Source of the DNA: Ilyonectria destructans
Taxonomy: Eukaryota; Ascomycota; Sordariomycetes; Hypocreales; Nectriaceae
Direction of reading: 5' to 3'
Assembly (NCBI GenBank): GCA_020740775.1
Contig: JAHEWK010000008.1
Coordinates: forward strand, 62,001-126,000
DNA length: 64,000 nucleotides
The translations under genes were made by a program, and so were the position numbers. Positions 23,005 through 35,500 of this stretch are shown piece by piece (within the stretch, counting starts at the first letter, position 1; each line of letters begins with the position of its first letter). The notes under the pieces were generated by a model. The model ran no database searches. It saw only the letters and a program-made list of their open reading frames with translations, and was not told where the DNA came from.

Positions 23005-25825
23005 GGAGGCGGCGGTTTGGCCAGGAGGCGCGGGATCGGAGGACGACTACAAGAAAGCGGCGGCAGGACTAAGAGGCGGAGAACGAGGCCGGACGGCGGG
23101 AGGCATTCATTCGCAGGCGGAAGCGGGAAGAAGCGAGGTCAGCTGAAGGGAGAAGGGGTTGAAGAAGTGTCGGAGACGATGCGTGTGGCCGTCTGGGGTT
23201 GCGTTGGTGTTTGGAGACGCTGACCAAAGCCCGCTTGGCTTGCGCAGATGTCGAGGATCGGCTCGAGGCGGTGTCGCAGGAGACACAATGCGGGACAAGA
23301 CGATCTGTCCGTCTGTCCTTTGTGGCGGAGCGAGGAGTATGAAGAGACCGAGGACTCTTTCTTCCGGGGACAGGAACTCGTCGACAAGGGGTCGAGCCAC
23401 AAAGTCGCACAGGGCAATGAGGCAAGGCAAATGAACAAACTGGAGTTCAAAAGTAATGGACTGGACGACACAGTGATGCCAGCACGCGTTTTGCTCCTGA
23501 TTCAAGGGCCAAGTGCTGCAGCCGCACGGGGCACGGGGGGCACGGAGCACGGGGGGGAAGCAGAGCAGGGGGAAGGGACCGGCCCTCTGTTAGGGCCCGA
23601 GTGTACCTGGGGGCTGAAACACAGGTATTTGAGGTCGCATTTTACATATGGTCGGTACATATCTCCCTGCTGTGCGATACCTGATTTACTAGCCTCCAAA
23701 ATCCAGCCTCAGCTCCCACAAGAAGTTGGTCTCAGCGGGATTAGGGGCTCTGGAACCGTGGGACGCCTGCGCGGGCCAATGAGGGGCCGACCCGTCCGCA
23801 TCTTTTGATGTCTCCGGCCGCTGAGAGGGGGAGAGGCGAGACAAGGCATGGCTTCTTCCAATCAACCTACAGTCGGGACTCGGACGCAGTCGGCACTGTG
23901 CTGTAGCAACGGCGCTGCAACGGCAACGAGGTGAGAACATCTCGTAGGTGAGGCAACCAATATCCATATTCCTTGGGGAGGAGAGGTGAGGGCGGGGGAA
24001 AAAAGGTGACCGCCCAGGACTTGGGGTGCTAACCGAGTTGAGGAGATAGGTTACGTAGCTTGCCAGCAGTAGCACCTCAGATGAGCGGTAAAGAAGTTGG
24101 CGGTGCATACGCAGTATTGTGGTGCTGTAGATGAAAAGAAAATGTCAGGGGACTCTCGTCAATGCCCCTAACATGGTTACGGATTGCTCATGTCTCCCTT
24201 TGTCAATAATCTACTTGCATTAATGCTCCCAGCACCGGGCGTACAAGCTATTTTAGAATTGGCGGGGAGCTCTGGGAGGGCATGAATTAAGTTATTAGTC
24301 TTGCGCGGTTCCAAGGTGACTGCACACCGGAGGGGCACAGCGCGCTGGAGATGGCTGAGGCACCCGGTATGGCTACTCCCTTAGCTGGGAAGGATGGACA
24401 ATGGAAGGCCATGGAAGTCGACACAAACATGCGAAATGAAGACTCTCCAGGGGTGGAACTTCTCCAAGCCATGCTCAGTGGAGAGAGATGCGCAGATACT
24501 TGGGTTCAAGTACTCCGTGTCCGTGGAATATTCCACAACGCAGACCCCAGCCATCCAGCCGTCCAGCCAGCTACTCCGTACTCAGCTCAGACAATTACCC
24601 CATGGAAGGTACCCTGAGCAATGCTGTGATAGCGAGCTTAACTGCCTAATTAATTACCTACCAACCCAGCAACAAGAACAAGGGATGACTCCGCATGGCA
24701 TTCACAGCCAGGTACTGCAGGTAACCAAGACGGTGGCTGACACACGCACACACGATATGCCGGCCAACATACGGGGTATGTTCAGTTTCGTCGTCAATGA
24801 TTGGCTTCACGCTTCCGCAGGTTCATGGCAATTGGCCTTCTCCCGGCCAGCCGGCGGGACCGGGTAGTGCTGACAGTCCAGACTCTCGTTGAACTCCCAA
24901 CTCTCCTCTCAAACACATCCACACTGCACTCTCGATGGGCATCCCATCCCCAACATTCACTCCATCCCTGACGTCAATACCAATCCACCTGCATGTCTGC
25001 CTCCATGTGGATGCACATTCCGGCTGAGGTCCCTGCAGTATCTCTCACCAACCACCAACCACCAACGTGCACCCTGCGTCACTTAACCTACCTCGGGTAC
25101 CGCCCATCACAGGACTCAGAAGAATGGAGAATGTCGCTATCGGGACTCGGGATTGGAGAGATTGGAGAGATGCTTGGGACGGTTTCGGTTCCCACCTTGC
25201 GCCAACAAAAACAAAACCATATAAATATCGCATCGCTGATACGGGTCGGATCCCTGATGCGTTGAAGCATCCTCTCGCCCGTTGCGAGTCGTTGAGTTCC
25301 ATGTCTATGTACAGTGTTTTTTCGCACTTGGCACCAGCCTCAAGCACCAGCCCCAACCATCAAAACACCAGCCCCTGACTGCCACCGCCTGGCACGGCAA
25401 TGTCGCGGCCGGCTCGTGTCTCCAGACACCAGTTGTCCACGGTCCACAGTCCATCCGATCATTTTGGGTCAGTACACCCGGCCACCGCCAAATCCACAAC
25501 GCCAATCCCGGCCGCGATAGGCACACCGTCTTCCAATGTGATCCCGCGCGCCAGGGCTCCGTCCAAATTCGGCGTCCAGGCCTCGCTCAGTGCAATCAAT
25601 ACCTAATATTCGTGCATTTTTGGCAACCACATATCATCGTCAACCAGTCGACCACCCTCGTGTCCTGGCCTAATTCCCCTTTTATCCGTGGCGTGACTCC
25701 TCTTCAATGGCGAGGGTTTGACTTCGTCTACCCCTAATACCGCTTAGTAGAGGACTCGGGTCAAGATTCGTGCTGTGGTTGCTTATTAGTTTATAATTCT
25801 CCAATCACTCTTCATCCAGCTTGCA
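23005..25825. other. 2.8-kb intergenic region, no gene seen
   Basis: Lies upstream of the myosin gene and downstream of SER3. Open frames such as 23248-23808 and 24394-24867 are in low-complexity or GC-rich DNA and show no family features. The part nearest 23005 is purine-rich on the plus strand and is likely the myosin 5' leader. GGTACC occurs near 24607 and 25098. Confidence 0.5.
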
Positions 25826-27629
25826 TCACTTACAGCTAAGCGCCTCCAAGCTTTCTTGGATGTCTTTGATCTGCTCGTATCGGACGTTGCTAATATCAGC
25901 CATCAGGTAGGCCACCTACGTAATCTTGGTCAGCTTCGTCCCATTGTATATCATAGGATGTCCTTACATCGCCTCTGCTGTCACTGATCTGCTTATCGAC
26001 GTTGTGGTCGCCGAGAATCTCGTTGACTATAGCCCAATGTTAGCCTACTTGCATTTCGAACATCACCGAAAAAGGTTATGCCAAGAGATGTGTTTTTTTT
26101 TTTTACCTTTTCGGAGCACACCGGGGACGTTGCGGTGGATGTAGATGACACGAGCGTGGTCGGGCTCATCCAGAGTCAATGATCGCAGTTGCACCTCGGG
26201 CAGGTTGACACTGCCAAGGGTAATACCCTGGTTGATGTATCGCACCAAGGCGTCGGCAACTGTGAAGCAGGGTCAGTTATCACAGGCTGTAAAAATATCA
26301 ATCGGTGTGTCCACTTACCCTCAATACCAATGGCACGCTGAGCTTCCTCGGTGCTTCCACCGATGTGGGGGGTGAGGATGATGTTGTTCAAGCTCCTCAA
26401 GTCCTCGCCCCAGGTGTTGAGGTTGCTGTTGAAGTAGTCGCCGTTGGCGGCAGGCTCCTGGGGGAACACGTCCAGGGCAGCTCCAGCAATCTTGCCCGAG
26501 CGGGAGGCCTTGATTAGGGCCGGGATGTCAACAACGCTGCCACGGCTAGCGTTGATGAGGTAGGAGCCGTTCTTCATGTGCTCGAACTGGGTAGTCGAGA
26601 TCAAATTGCGGGTTTCGGGCAAGTCGGGCACGTGAAGGGTCACAAAGTCACTCTCCTCGAGGAGTTTCTCGAGGGTAGGCACTTGGCGGGCGGTTCCCAG
26701 GGCCATTAGGGTGACAACATCGTAGTAGATGACGTTCATTCCCATGGCCTCGGCGAGGACAGAAAGCTGCGAGCCGATGTGGCCATATCCGACAATTCCT
26801 GTTGTCCCATAAAAGTCAGCAAGTAATTCACATCACGTCAATAGGAAACGGCCCATGCATACCCAAAGTCTTGCCACGAATCTCCCAGCACTTGGAGCTA
26901 ACCTTGTTCCAGGTGCCACGGTGCATCTCGTTGGATCGGTCGCCGAGCTGACGGGCGAGGGTGATGATCTCGGCAATGACGAGCTCGGCTACACTGCGGG
27001 AGTTGGCGAAGGGGGAGTTGAAGACGGAGATACCATGGCGGGCAGCGAAGTCGAGGTCGACCTGGTTGGTACCAATGCAGAAGCAACCAACGACAAGGAG
27101 GTTCTTGGCCTCACGAAGGACACGCTCGGTCAGCTTGGTCTTGGAGCGGATGCCGATGACGTGGATATCGCTGGAGACAGGCTGTTAGCAAGCGTAACAG
27201 AGAAATTCCTGATTTCAATTGACGAGGGACAAGAATGATGATGGTGAGGGGCATTGTTTGGCGACGAGGGGCCAAAAAAATCACCCGGCCGTGGCGGGGT
27301 ACACAACAAGGACGAACGCACCGGATCTTCTCAATCAGCTGGTCCTCGGGGAGAGAGGTCTTGAGAGCCTCAACTTGGTAGCCCTGGCTCCTCAGGATCT
27401 CCTGGCCGCCGACGTTGACATTCTCCAGAAGCAGGATCTTAATGTCCTGAGTGTTGAAGGGCTTGAGAGACTTGGGGGCGCTGCGACGGGGGATGGGGCC
27501 GCCCCAGCTGCTGGGAGGGGAGTTGAAGGTGGCAGTGGGCGAGCCAGAGAGGTTCTGGCCCCAGCTGTTGGAGACGGACCTCTGGAATGAGGTCGAGAGG
27601 TTGGCCTGGATATCCTGAGCGGGAGTCAT
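25826..27629 (-). CDS. SER3: D-3-phosphoglycerate dehydrogenase
   Basis: First step of serine biosynthesis: NAD-dependent oxidation of 3-phosphoglycerate to 3-phosphohydroxypyruvate, cytosolic. About six exons from ATG 27629 to stop TGA 25828-25826. A Ser/Pro-rich N-tail (about 55 residues) resembles the yeast Ser3/Ser33 extension. Then come the substrate domain (IKILLLENVNVGGQEIL), the NAD domain (VGYGHIGSQLSVLAEAMGM, LPETRNLISTTQFEHMKNG, INASRGSVVDIPAL) and the catalytic end LTPHIGGSTEEAQRAIGIE. A C-terminal ACT domain (HRNVPGVLRKVNEILGD, DVAYLMADI) indicates serine feedback control. One intron ends in a long T-run near 26090-26103. The C-terminus, EALSCK, differs from the LLY-type end of yeast. 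Confidence 0.95.
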
Positions 27630-29751
27630 GATGGTGTTTTGGTGTTGGAGAGTTTTTGTAGGTTGAAAGGAGGGGCAATGGTTCGAGGGGCGGGGTGCCA
27701 GACAAGCTGTTATATGCGAGCGACGTTTGCGGCCTCCAGGGTTCGATGTCAGCGACAGTTGGTTGAATGGGTGGATACGTGTAAATAAGAGGGAAGGTTC
27801 TGGGTAGAGGTACGGGGTTAATATTTAACTATTCAAGCTGTCAAGATCAAGCCGCGGAGCCAATGACTCCTCGCGTTCGTAAGTGGGCTGCGCTGGGCCG
27901 GGATGGACTGGAATGAAGGCGTGTTCACGAGCTGGCGACGGACCGGCGCATGCATGGGAGTCGGAGCCCACGCATCGAGAACTTTGCCCGACTTCCGATG
28001 ACCACAACTGAGTCATCATCACTGTCCCTGTCATGTAAGGACTCCCTCCGGAGCACCGTCGAATGCTACCGAAGGAAGGGGTCCTGAGGCGGTTCCTGAG
28101 AGGCCAATTCGCCTCCGTAGGTCATTGACAAGGTACCCGTAGGTAATGTAGCTACGTACAAGAAACAAAAACCCTGCCTGCTGCTGCTTGCGCAAGAGGG
28201 ACAAGGAAAACTTTTTTTTTTTTGCATTGTCCGACAGCGGACGCGCTTGGTCGAGTTAGACGGACGAGTTAAATGTCCGCGGCCACGGCGCTACACCAGG
28301 CTCGCCACTCCAGACCAACGGAATGCCGCAACTACTGGACAGTAGGCCACCGCAATGGGAGCCAGCGATCCACAGCGAGCGCCATGTCCACTGCCACCAT
28401 GCCGTCATGCTATGGCGTCAGTTCTCTGTAGGAGCAATCCAGGCCTACTGGTCATGAGGGTGTTTGCTTGCGGGCCTGTGCTGGGCGTTTCCGCTTCCAG
28501 CAGTCCCGCCACAGGCCGCATGTCGCATGCCGCATTCCGCCCTCCTAGCAGGCATTCTTTCGCCGCAGCGTCGAGTCCCGCTCCGGCCCAAGCGGCGACG
28601 ACGGAACGGAAGTTTGTTGCGCGAATGGTTGGTTGCCCATCCTCGCGTGTCTGTGCTTGCTGCACGTTCCTTGTCCCATCCTGCTGCCCACATGCGGCCG
28701 GACGGCGGAGCGGACGCGGCACCTACGGCCGGCCGTCTTTGTCACGAACCCTCGTACAAAGAAGTAGACATAAAATACAGGTCACTGTGTTAAAGCACCG
28801 TCACTGGCGTTTAATTGGGGATACAGTGACTCACCAATGTCTGCCGCATACATTACCCACGTGGATATTGGGTTTCGGAATAATATCACGGGAGTTACCA
28901 CAACCCTTTGCTGCGAGTGTCAAAGCCCAGGCTCCAGGTTCTTTAATACAATGCCTACCCTACAGGTAGTGTTGTCAGAATCCAGCAAAATAGAACGTGA
29001 ATCTACGAGGGTATCCTAGGCCAACTAGTCTTATGTTACATCATAGCGCCGGTACTTTACCTCATCCTTGAAATATGAATGGCTTGATATGTGTATAATA
29101 AGTGATATGTGATTTATATTTATGGGGCATGAGTGGACTCCGTACATGCTCACTGTCCAGGATGTGTCACTATTCCCACTGAAACCAAGCCCAATAATTG
29201 AACGTGACGGGGACCACTCAGACCGACAGAAGGACGAGGTGCCTCGCCGTGGAAAATCCAAGAGTAACTAACTTCACATGCAAGTCGGAGGCGAAAAAAG
29301 GGACAGAAGGAACGAAACTATACACCAAACGCGCACCCAAAGTGGCGACGGATCATTCTCTATTATGCACCCAGAAAACCCAGCTCCCTTGAGACCTTCA
29401 CTGCCTTACCTCCATGCCAGGATTCGAATCAGACACATGAAAAAACAACAAAACAAAAAAAGAAACCCCGAAGAAGACTGCAAAAACAAGGAAACAAGAC
29501 CGCGGGCCGACTCTGCCCCCTGGCTGTCTATCAGATGGTCCCCAGAGCTTCGAAACCCTGGTTCCCGCAACGATGCCTATCAACTGACGAGCTATCTTGA
29601 AAATGGCACTGGCTCGATTGCCGACCTGCTTCGACCGTCTCCCCTGCTCCGAAGCCTTTTCCGCAAGCCTACCGACCGCTTCTGCCTTTATCGGCGGCTC
29701 AGATGAATCCCCCCCATAAAGATCCTTTCATGTCATGATATCTTGTGTCAC
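27630..29751. other. 2.1-kb intergenic region, no gene seen
   Basis: SER3 promoter on the left, NAP1 3' UTR on the right. A 204-codon open frame at 28355-28969 is Cys/Arg/Pro/Ser-rich with no family features. It overlaps equally long frames on the other strand, as GC-rich DNA often does. Poly-T at about 28209-28222. AT-rich at 28980-29200. Confidence 0.5.
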
Positions 29752-31278
29752 TTAACTCTGTTTGCACTCAGCAGCCTCCTGTTTGGGCTTGCCCGACTCG
29801 TCCTGTTACACGCATTAGATTTGCCCTCTTAAGCACCGACTTGTTCGGGGAAGTTGGTACGTACGTCGTCATCAGACTCCTCCTCGTCGTCATGATCCTC
29901 GCTGAGGTCATCCTCATCATCATCATCGTCATCATCGAAATCGGCGCCATCCAACTCATCATCCGAGATCTCCTCAAAGGCAAGAGCCTCGCCGGTGAAC
30001 CAGTCGATGGCGCGGGGGATGAGCTTCTCCTTGATGTCCTCACCCAGCTGGTAGTCCAGCTCGAGGCGCTCTTCGATGTCCGACTCGGCATCATCGTCGT
30101 CGTCGTCAGTGGGGGCCTTGGGTGGGGAGAAGAAGTTGAAGAAAGACTCAGTGGGGACAGTCTTCTTCACGATGCGGGTCTGCTTGGTGTCTGTAATTGT
30201 TCGTTAGTTGGTCTACTTGAATTTGACCGAGACAAGGGGTAGTGCAAGTCGCTTACTCTTGTTGCGCTGCTTCTTGCTCTCGACGCGGACGGTCAGGTCC
30301 CTGCCGGGAAGCCACTCGATCTTGTCACCGTCGGCATGGTCGTAGATGAAGTCACCGCCATATCCGCTCTCGTTCTGGTAGATGTAGGTCTTAGAGAGGG
30401 TCTTGTTCTTAAAGAAGCCGTTCTCAGCGAACTCGAAGATGAGGCGGAAGCCGGGCTTGTCAAGGTACTCCATGCGGATGTCGGTGACGTGCTTGAGGGC
30501 AGCCTCATCGCGGTCGGTGATCATCTCGGCCAGGGAGATCTGGTTCTTCATGGCAGACAGCCAGAACTCGGGAATACCGGCCACGTCCTCGGGGACGTCG
30601 GACTTGCCCTCGGGCTGGGCGGCCGAAGCACCCTCCTCGTCGGCGTCGAGCTCATCATCCTCCTCACCAGCCTTGACCTCCTCCTCGGTGGGCTCAGCGG
30701 CACCGTTGACGATGGTGGAACGCTTCTGGTACAGGGGAGAGAACTTGGCAAAGTACTTCTTCTCGAGCTGAAGGACCTCCTCCTGGAACTCGGCCTCGAG
30801 CTTGGAGTGCTCCTTCTGGATGCCCTTAAGACCGGCAACGCGACGGCGGACGGGGGCAGGGAGGGACTCGATGTAGCCCGATGATTGGCCCACCAGGGAG
30901 CCGAGTCGACCCTGAATCATCTGGATGAGCTTGGGGTTCTGGGCGAAGACGGACGCGGCGGCGGCACGGTCCAACTCCTCTGCGGCGGGGTTAGACGATG
31001 TCATGAAACTCAAGGAAGACGGCACATGAAGGACACAACTCACCCTCCTTGATGCTAGAGACGCCCGGCTGCTGGGCGTGGGAGGAAATGGGAGCGTTGT
31101 TCAGGGGAGTGTTCTGCGGCGTGCTGGACGAAGGTGGGGTAGTTAGCAATCGAAGCGGGCACAAACAACGACCAGACGACAAGAAGAGGGGAAGATGAGG
31201 CCAGGAGAAGCGGCAGAGGGACAAGACTCACGGAGCGACAGACATGTCGGATCGCTTGCCTCGGATAGGTTCGGCCAT
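29752..31278 (-). CDS. NAP1: nucleosome assembly protein 1 (histone chaperone)
   Basis: Histone H2A-H2B chaperone shuttling between cytoplasm and nucleus, also linked to mitotic cyclin signalling in yeast. Starts [16 protein letters not shown] at 31278; about five exons. The NAP domain runs from [20 protein letters not shown] through [36 protein letters not shown] and [19 protein letters not shown] to [34 protein letters not shown] long Asp/Glu tail follows, the histone-binding acidic tail. The last exon ends EAAECKQS, a CaaX-like box (C-K-Q-S), as in animal NAP1L1, whose terminal CKQQ is prenylated. Stop TAA at 29754-29752. Confidence 0.95.
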
Positions 31279-32515
31279 GGTGTATTAGATGCGAGCCAGA
31301 GCAGCAGAAGATAAATGTCGTGGAAGGGATGTGAGGTTGGGAGGAGAGAAAGTTGAGAAGGCGGCGGCCGTTGACGTTTGCTAAATTTTGGTGGGGGGCG
31401 ATAAGTAGAAAAAAATTTGGGCACTGGCCTGGTACTCGCAGCTGAGTTGTTGGGCCACCCAAACACTCAACTAACTGGTCGGTCGGCGGGCGGTAGAGGG
31501 GGGGGAGAGAGGGTCGGTCTGCTGGAAGAACGAGCCACAGCAGCACTGTGCCCGTTGTGTGACTCCCCGCACAGTCTTCCCCGAGCCGCGCTCCACTTCC
31601 ATATCCCGGGTGTGGGCGGCACTCAATCGCGTCCGTGTGCGCCCGCGAGAGCCCGTGACAAGCCCGTGATGCCCTCCAATGAGCCTATTCGTGCACAGGC
31701 TTACCTAATCTCCACATGCGTGTCTCATTGGGAGACGCGACGTTCTGGAATGATGGGCGGTTCCATGAACCCGGCCAGGTACCAAGACTAGAGCAATGGG
31801 AGGTACCTACTAACTCGTGAGGTAATACGCGACCTGCCTTGCTTGATTGGCTGGCCGCTTTATTTATTTATGTGCCAGCAATAGCCCAGACATGGACGTG
31901 GGCCATCGCGCCCAATTTCGGCCCACGCATCAACCAGGACGATGAGGCATGAAGAAGAGGAACAAGGAAGAAAACAAAGCAAATTCCCACAAGTATCGAA
32001 AGGGAAACAACGCCGCTTCTGGATGTAGATAGGTCCGGCGGAAGAGGCAATCGCCACTTGTCTGGCACTGTGTAAAATCTAAGTGCTTCAGGTCCTGCTC
32101 CTAGGTGAAGGACCAACGATCATGCCAACCAGTAGGATGGGGACGTCGTTGTACCCTTTCACACGCGAAAAGGAGAAAAAAAAGTCATCGCCCTTGTCAT
32201 CATTCATTTCCTTGTTTTTTTGCTTGCTTTCGTCGTCAAGCCAGTTGACCGCCAAGGTACATTTAGTTACCTTGTGGTTCCAGCCTTGTATGCAATCCGG
32301 CCTATCGGCGGGTGACTCCGGCCCCGGTTTCTTAGAGTGCCTGAGTGGAGGGGCAAGGCCTGTCTTCAGCCTTGGTCGACCCTGAGCTAACGACGTAATC
32401 GCATCGCCAGAGGATCACACCGAACCACCGCGAGTCACCATCTGACCCGACTTCCACCACTCGACTGCCCCAATTCGTCCCCGAAATGAGAGACAGTCGT
32501 CCCTAATATCCAGCC
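31279..32515. other. divergent intergenic NAP1 / P5B ATPase
   Basis: Shared upstream region of two divergent genes. GGTACC at 31778-31783 and near 31802. No gene seen; short frames here have no support. Confidence 0.5.
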
Positions 32516-35500
32516 ATGGAAGAGAACGCTCCCCTGAGCCCCAGCGAGGGCGACGATGCCCACAGGTCCAATGACGGACCCGTCTCGCTCTACCGTATCA
32601 GTTCCAATATGAGTCGATCAAGCATCTTTGAGGATGTCGAGATGGCTCATGAAGAGGTGCGACTAGCCCCAAATACCGCACCCACCCCCCAAGTTCTCTT
32701 GCTGACTCTGCTCTCTCTGCCGCAGCTTTACTCTGGGCCTGTCGCCGAAAGTCTCCCGACAAGCGTGTCTGCCTTCTCCCATCGCCGACCACGTGCCGAC
32801 TCGACGACTAGCTTCACATACTACGAGGACGAGCCCGAGATATTCCCGGATACTATTGATTCTAATGGCATATCTCGGCGAGGTGCCTCCAATGACTACA
32901 TTCGACGAAGCATCTCGGATATCGGAGACTTGGAATTTGGCGACGTTGGCGACGAGGACGAAGATGATGCCTCTTCCGATCGCGAATACGACGACTCCCA
33001 CGACGACTATGCCCTTCACCGACGCTCATCAAACCATTCTCGGAGCTCGGTCCGCGATCGCCTTCTTCGCAGAGACAGCACCACAACGATTGGAAGCTTC
33101 CGCCATCTTGGTCGCACGAGTCAAAAGGTGTATATGGTGAACGAGGACCTTACCATTGCTATCGCTGGCTTCCGGACAAGCCAAGTTGGCTATATCTTCT
33201 ATATTTTGTCGTGTATTCTGACTGGCGGACTCGCGTACCTGCTGTTTCGGTGGGTGCCCCGATGGTATGTTGCCGTCCTCGGCGAAGCATGTCCATTAAG
33301 GGACTGTGACTGGGTTGTGATTGAGAATCAGTGGGGGGAGCTTGTCACTATGCAAGTGCGATCGCAGCCCTATGGTCGGGTTCTGTCGACTATCTTTGGT
33401 TTGCCCGAGAAGTTATATTCAGATGTCCTCGACGAGGATAGCGACCCTGTCTTGGACGACTTGCGAACCTTGGATTATCGTTACGTCCGTCTCTGCTACC
33501 ATCCCCTCAAAGACAAGTTTACACTTTGCCATGGCTGGAAGGACCCAAACTGGACCGATATACGACTCACCCGTGCTGGTCTGGATAGCGATGAGAAGGG
33601 CGTCCGCGAAATCGTGTTTGGCGCCAATCTCATTGACATTGAGCAGAAATCGATGGGCCAGTTGTTAGTAGATGAGGTAACAATTTCCTAGATATGACTC
33701 TTCATGGTATGTTTTTGCTAACCTGCCCAGGTGCTCCACCCCTTCTACATTTTCCAGGTTGCCAGCCTTGTATTGTGGTCCCTCGACAGCTATTATTATT
33801 ATGCGGCCTGTATCTTTATCATGTCTGTTGGAAGCATCGCCGCGACATTGATCGAGACTCGAGCGGTATGTTCATCAGATCTCACCCCCCAACCTGTTTT
33901 TCAAGTCTAACGATACAGACCATGAAACGATTACGGGAAATTTCCCGATTCGAATGTGACGTTCGAGTTCTTCGGAACGGTTTCTGTACGTTGAAACCCT
34001 CACCCCAACACTTCTGCACTTGAAATATGCTCATAATTGGCGTATAGGGAGATACATAGCTTCGAGTGACCTTGTCCCTGGCGACGTATATGAAATCAGC
34101 GACCCAAATCTGACACAATTCCCAAGCGACAGTCTTCTATTAGCTGGAGACTGTATAGTCAACGAGAGCATGCTCACTGGTAAGTCGCACTGTTTTTTTA
34201 TTATTCTTTTCCCTAGGATGTTGCTGATACTGTCCTAGGAGAATCCGTGCCTGTTTCAAAACTTCCGGCAACCGACGAAACGCTTCTCGGCATGGACTTG
34301 GCGGCTTCATCTGTTACTCCCGATACGGCCCGGCACTTCCTTTTCTGCGGTACGAAGATTATTCGTGCCAGGCGCCCACAAGAAGATCAAGATGGCGACG
34401 CTGTCGCCCTTGCCCTTGTTGTTCGCACGGGTTTTAACACTACCAAGGGCTCCCTTGTGCGCTCAATGCTGTTCCCGAAGCCATCGGGTTTCAAGTTTTA
34501 CCGTGACTCGTTTAGGTACATTAGTGTCATGGCTATTATCGCTGGCATTGGCTTCGTTGCGTCGTTCATCAACTTTATCCGACTTGGTGTTGCTTGGCAC
34601 CTGGTCATTGTTCGAGCGCTCGACCTCATCACCATTGTTGTGCCTCCGGCTCTGCCTGCCACGTGACCATTGGAACCAATTTCGCACTCAGCCGATTAAA
34701 GAAAAAGCAGATATTCTGCATCAGCCCCCAGAGGGTGAACGTTGGTGGCAAGATCGATATTATGTGCTTCGACAAGACGGGGACGCTGACCGAGGATGGT
34801 CTGGATGTACTCGGTGTTCGAGTTGTTCGCCGTGAAACGAACAAATTTAGTGAGATCATCACAGAACCCCAACTGCTACTTGCAGAGGCGATGCACCAAG
34901 GACCCCAGAGCAGTTTTCGAGCCGCTTTGCACACTATGGCCACCTGCCACACACTGCGATCTGTCGATGATGAGCTCGTGGGTGATCCTCTTGATCTCAA
35001 GATGTTTGAGTTTACTCGCTGGACTTACGAGGAGGGGAAACAGAGCGCGGGCGAAGGGGAAGATGAGGAACAAGGTGGGCTTGCGCCATCTATTGCGAGG
35101 CCCCCTAACGTAGGCAATCATGAGTACGACTTCGCTAAGAGTACCACTGACGATATTTTCTAGGCCAACCTCGAACTCGGTGTGCTCAAGTCGTTTGAGT
35201 TTGTCTCCCAGCTACGACGAGCCAGTGTTATTGTTCGTCAATTTGGCCAGAAGAGTGGTGATATCTTTGTTAAGGGTGCTCCCGAGGCGATGCGGGAAAT
35301 CTGTCGCCCCGAAAGCTGTGAGTGATGCAAGGATAATATGTCCACGACTGGCTACTAACTCTCCGACAAGTTCCGAGCGATTACGATGAACTCTTATCAT
35401 TCTATACCCATAAAGGATACAGAGTCATTGGGTGTGCCTCCCGACATCTGAAGAAGTTGAGCTGGGTCAAGGCTCAAAAGATGAGTCGATCTGATGTCGA

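Noticed and set aside
23248..23808. 186-codon open frame upstream of myosin V
   Set aside because: Low complexity with Gly/Arg/Glu bias, no motif, lies in the likely 5' leader.
28355..28969. 204-codon open frame with many Cys and Arg
   Set aside because: No family motif, no splice structure, overlaps equally long frames on the other strand; typical of GC-rich non-coding DNA.
33921..34118. Short open frames suggesting the P5B gene is broken between 33.7 and 34.2 kb
   Set aside because: These breaks are ordinary short introns with good GT and AG borders; only the 34664 site cannot be explained by splicing.
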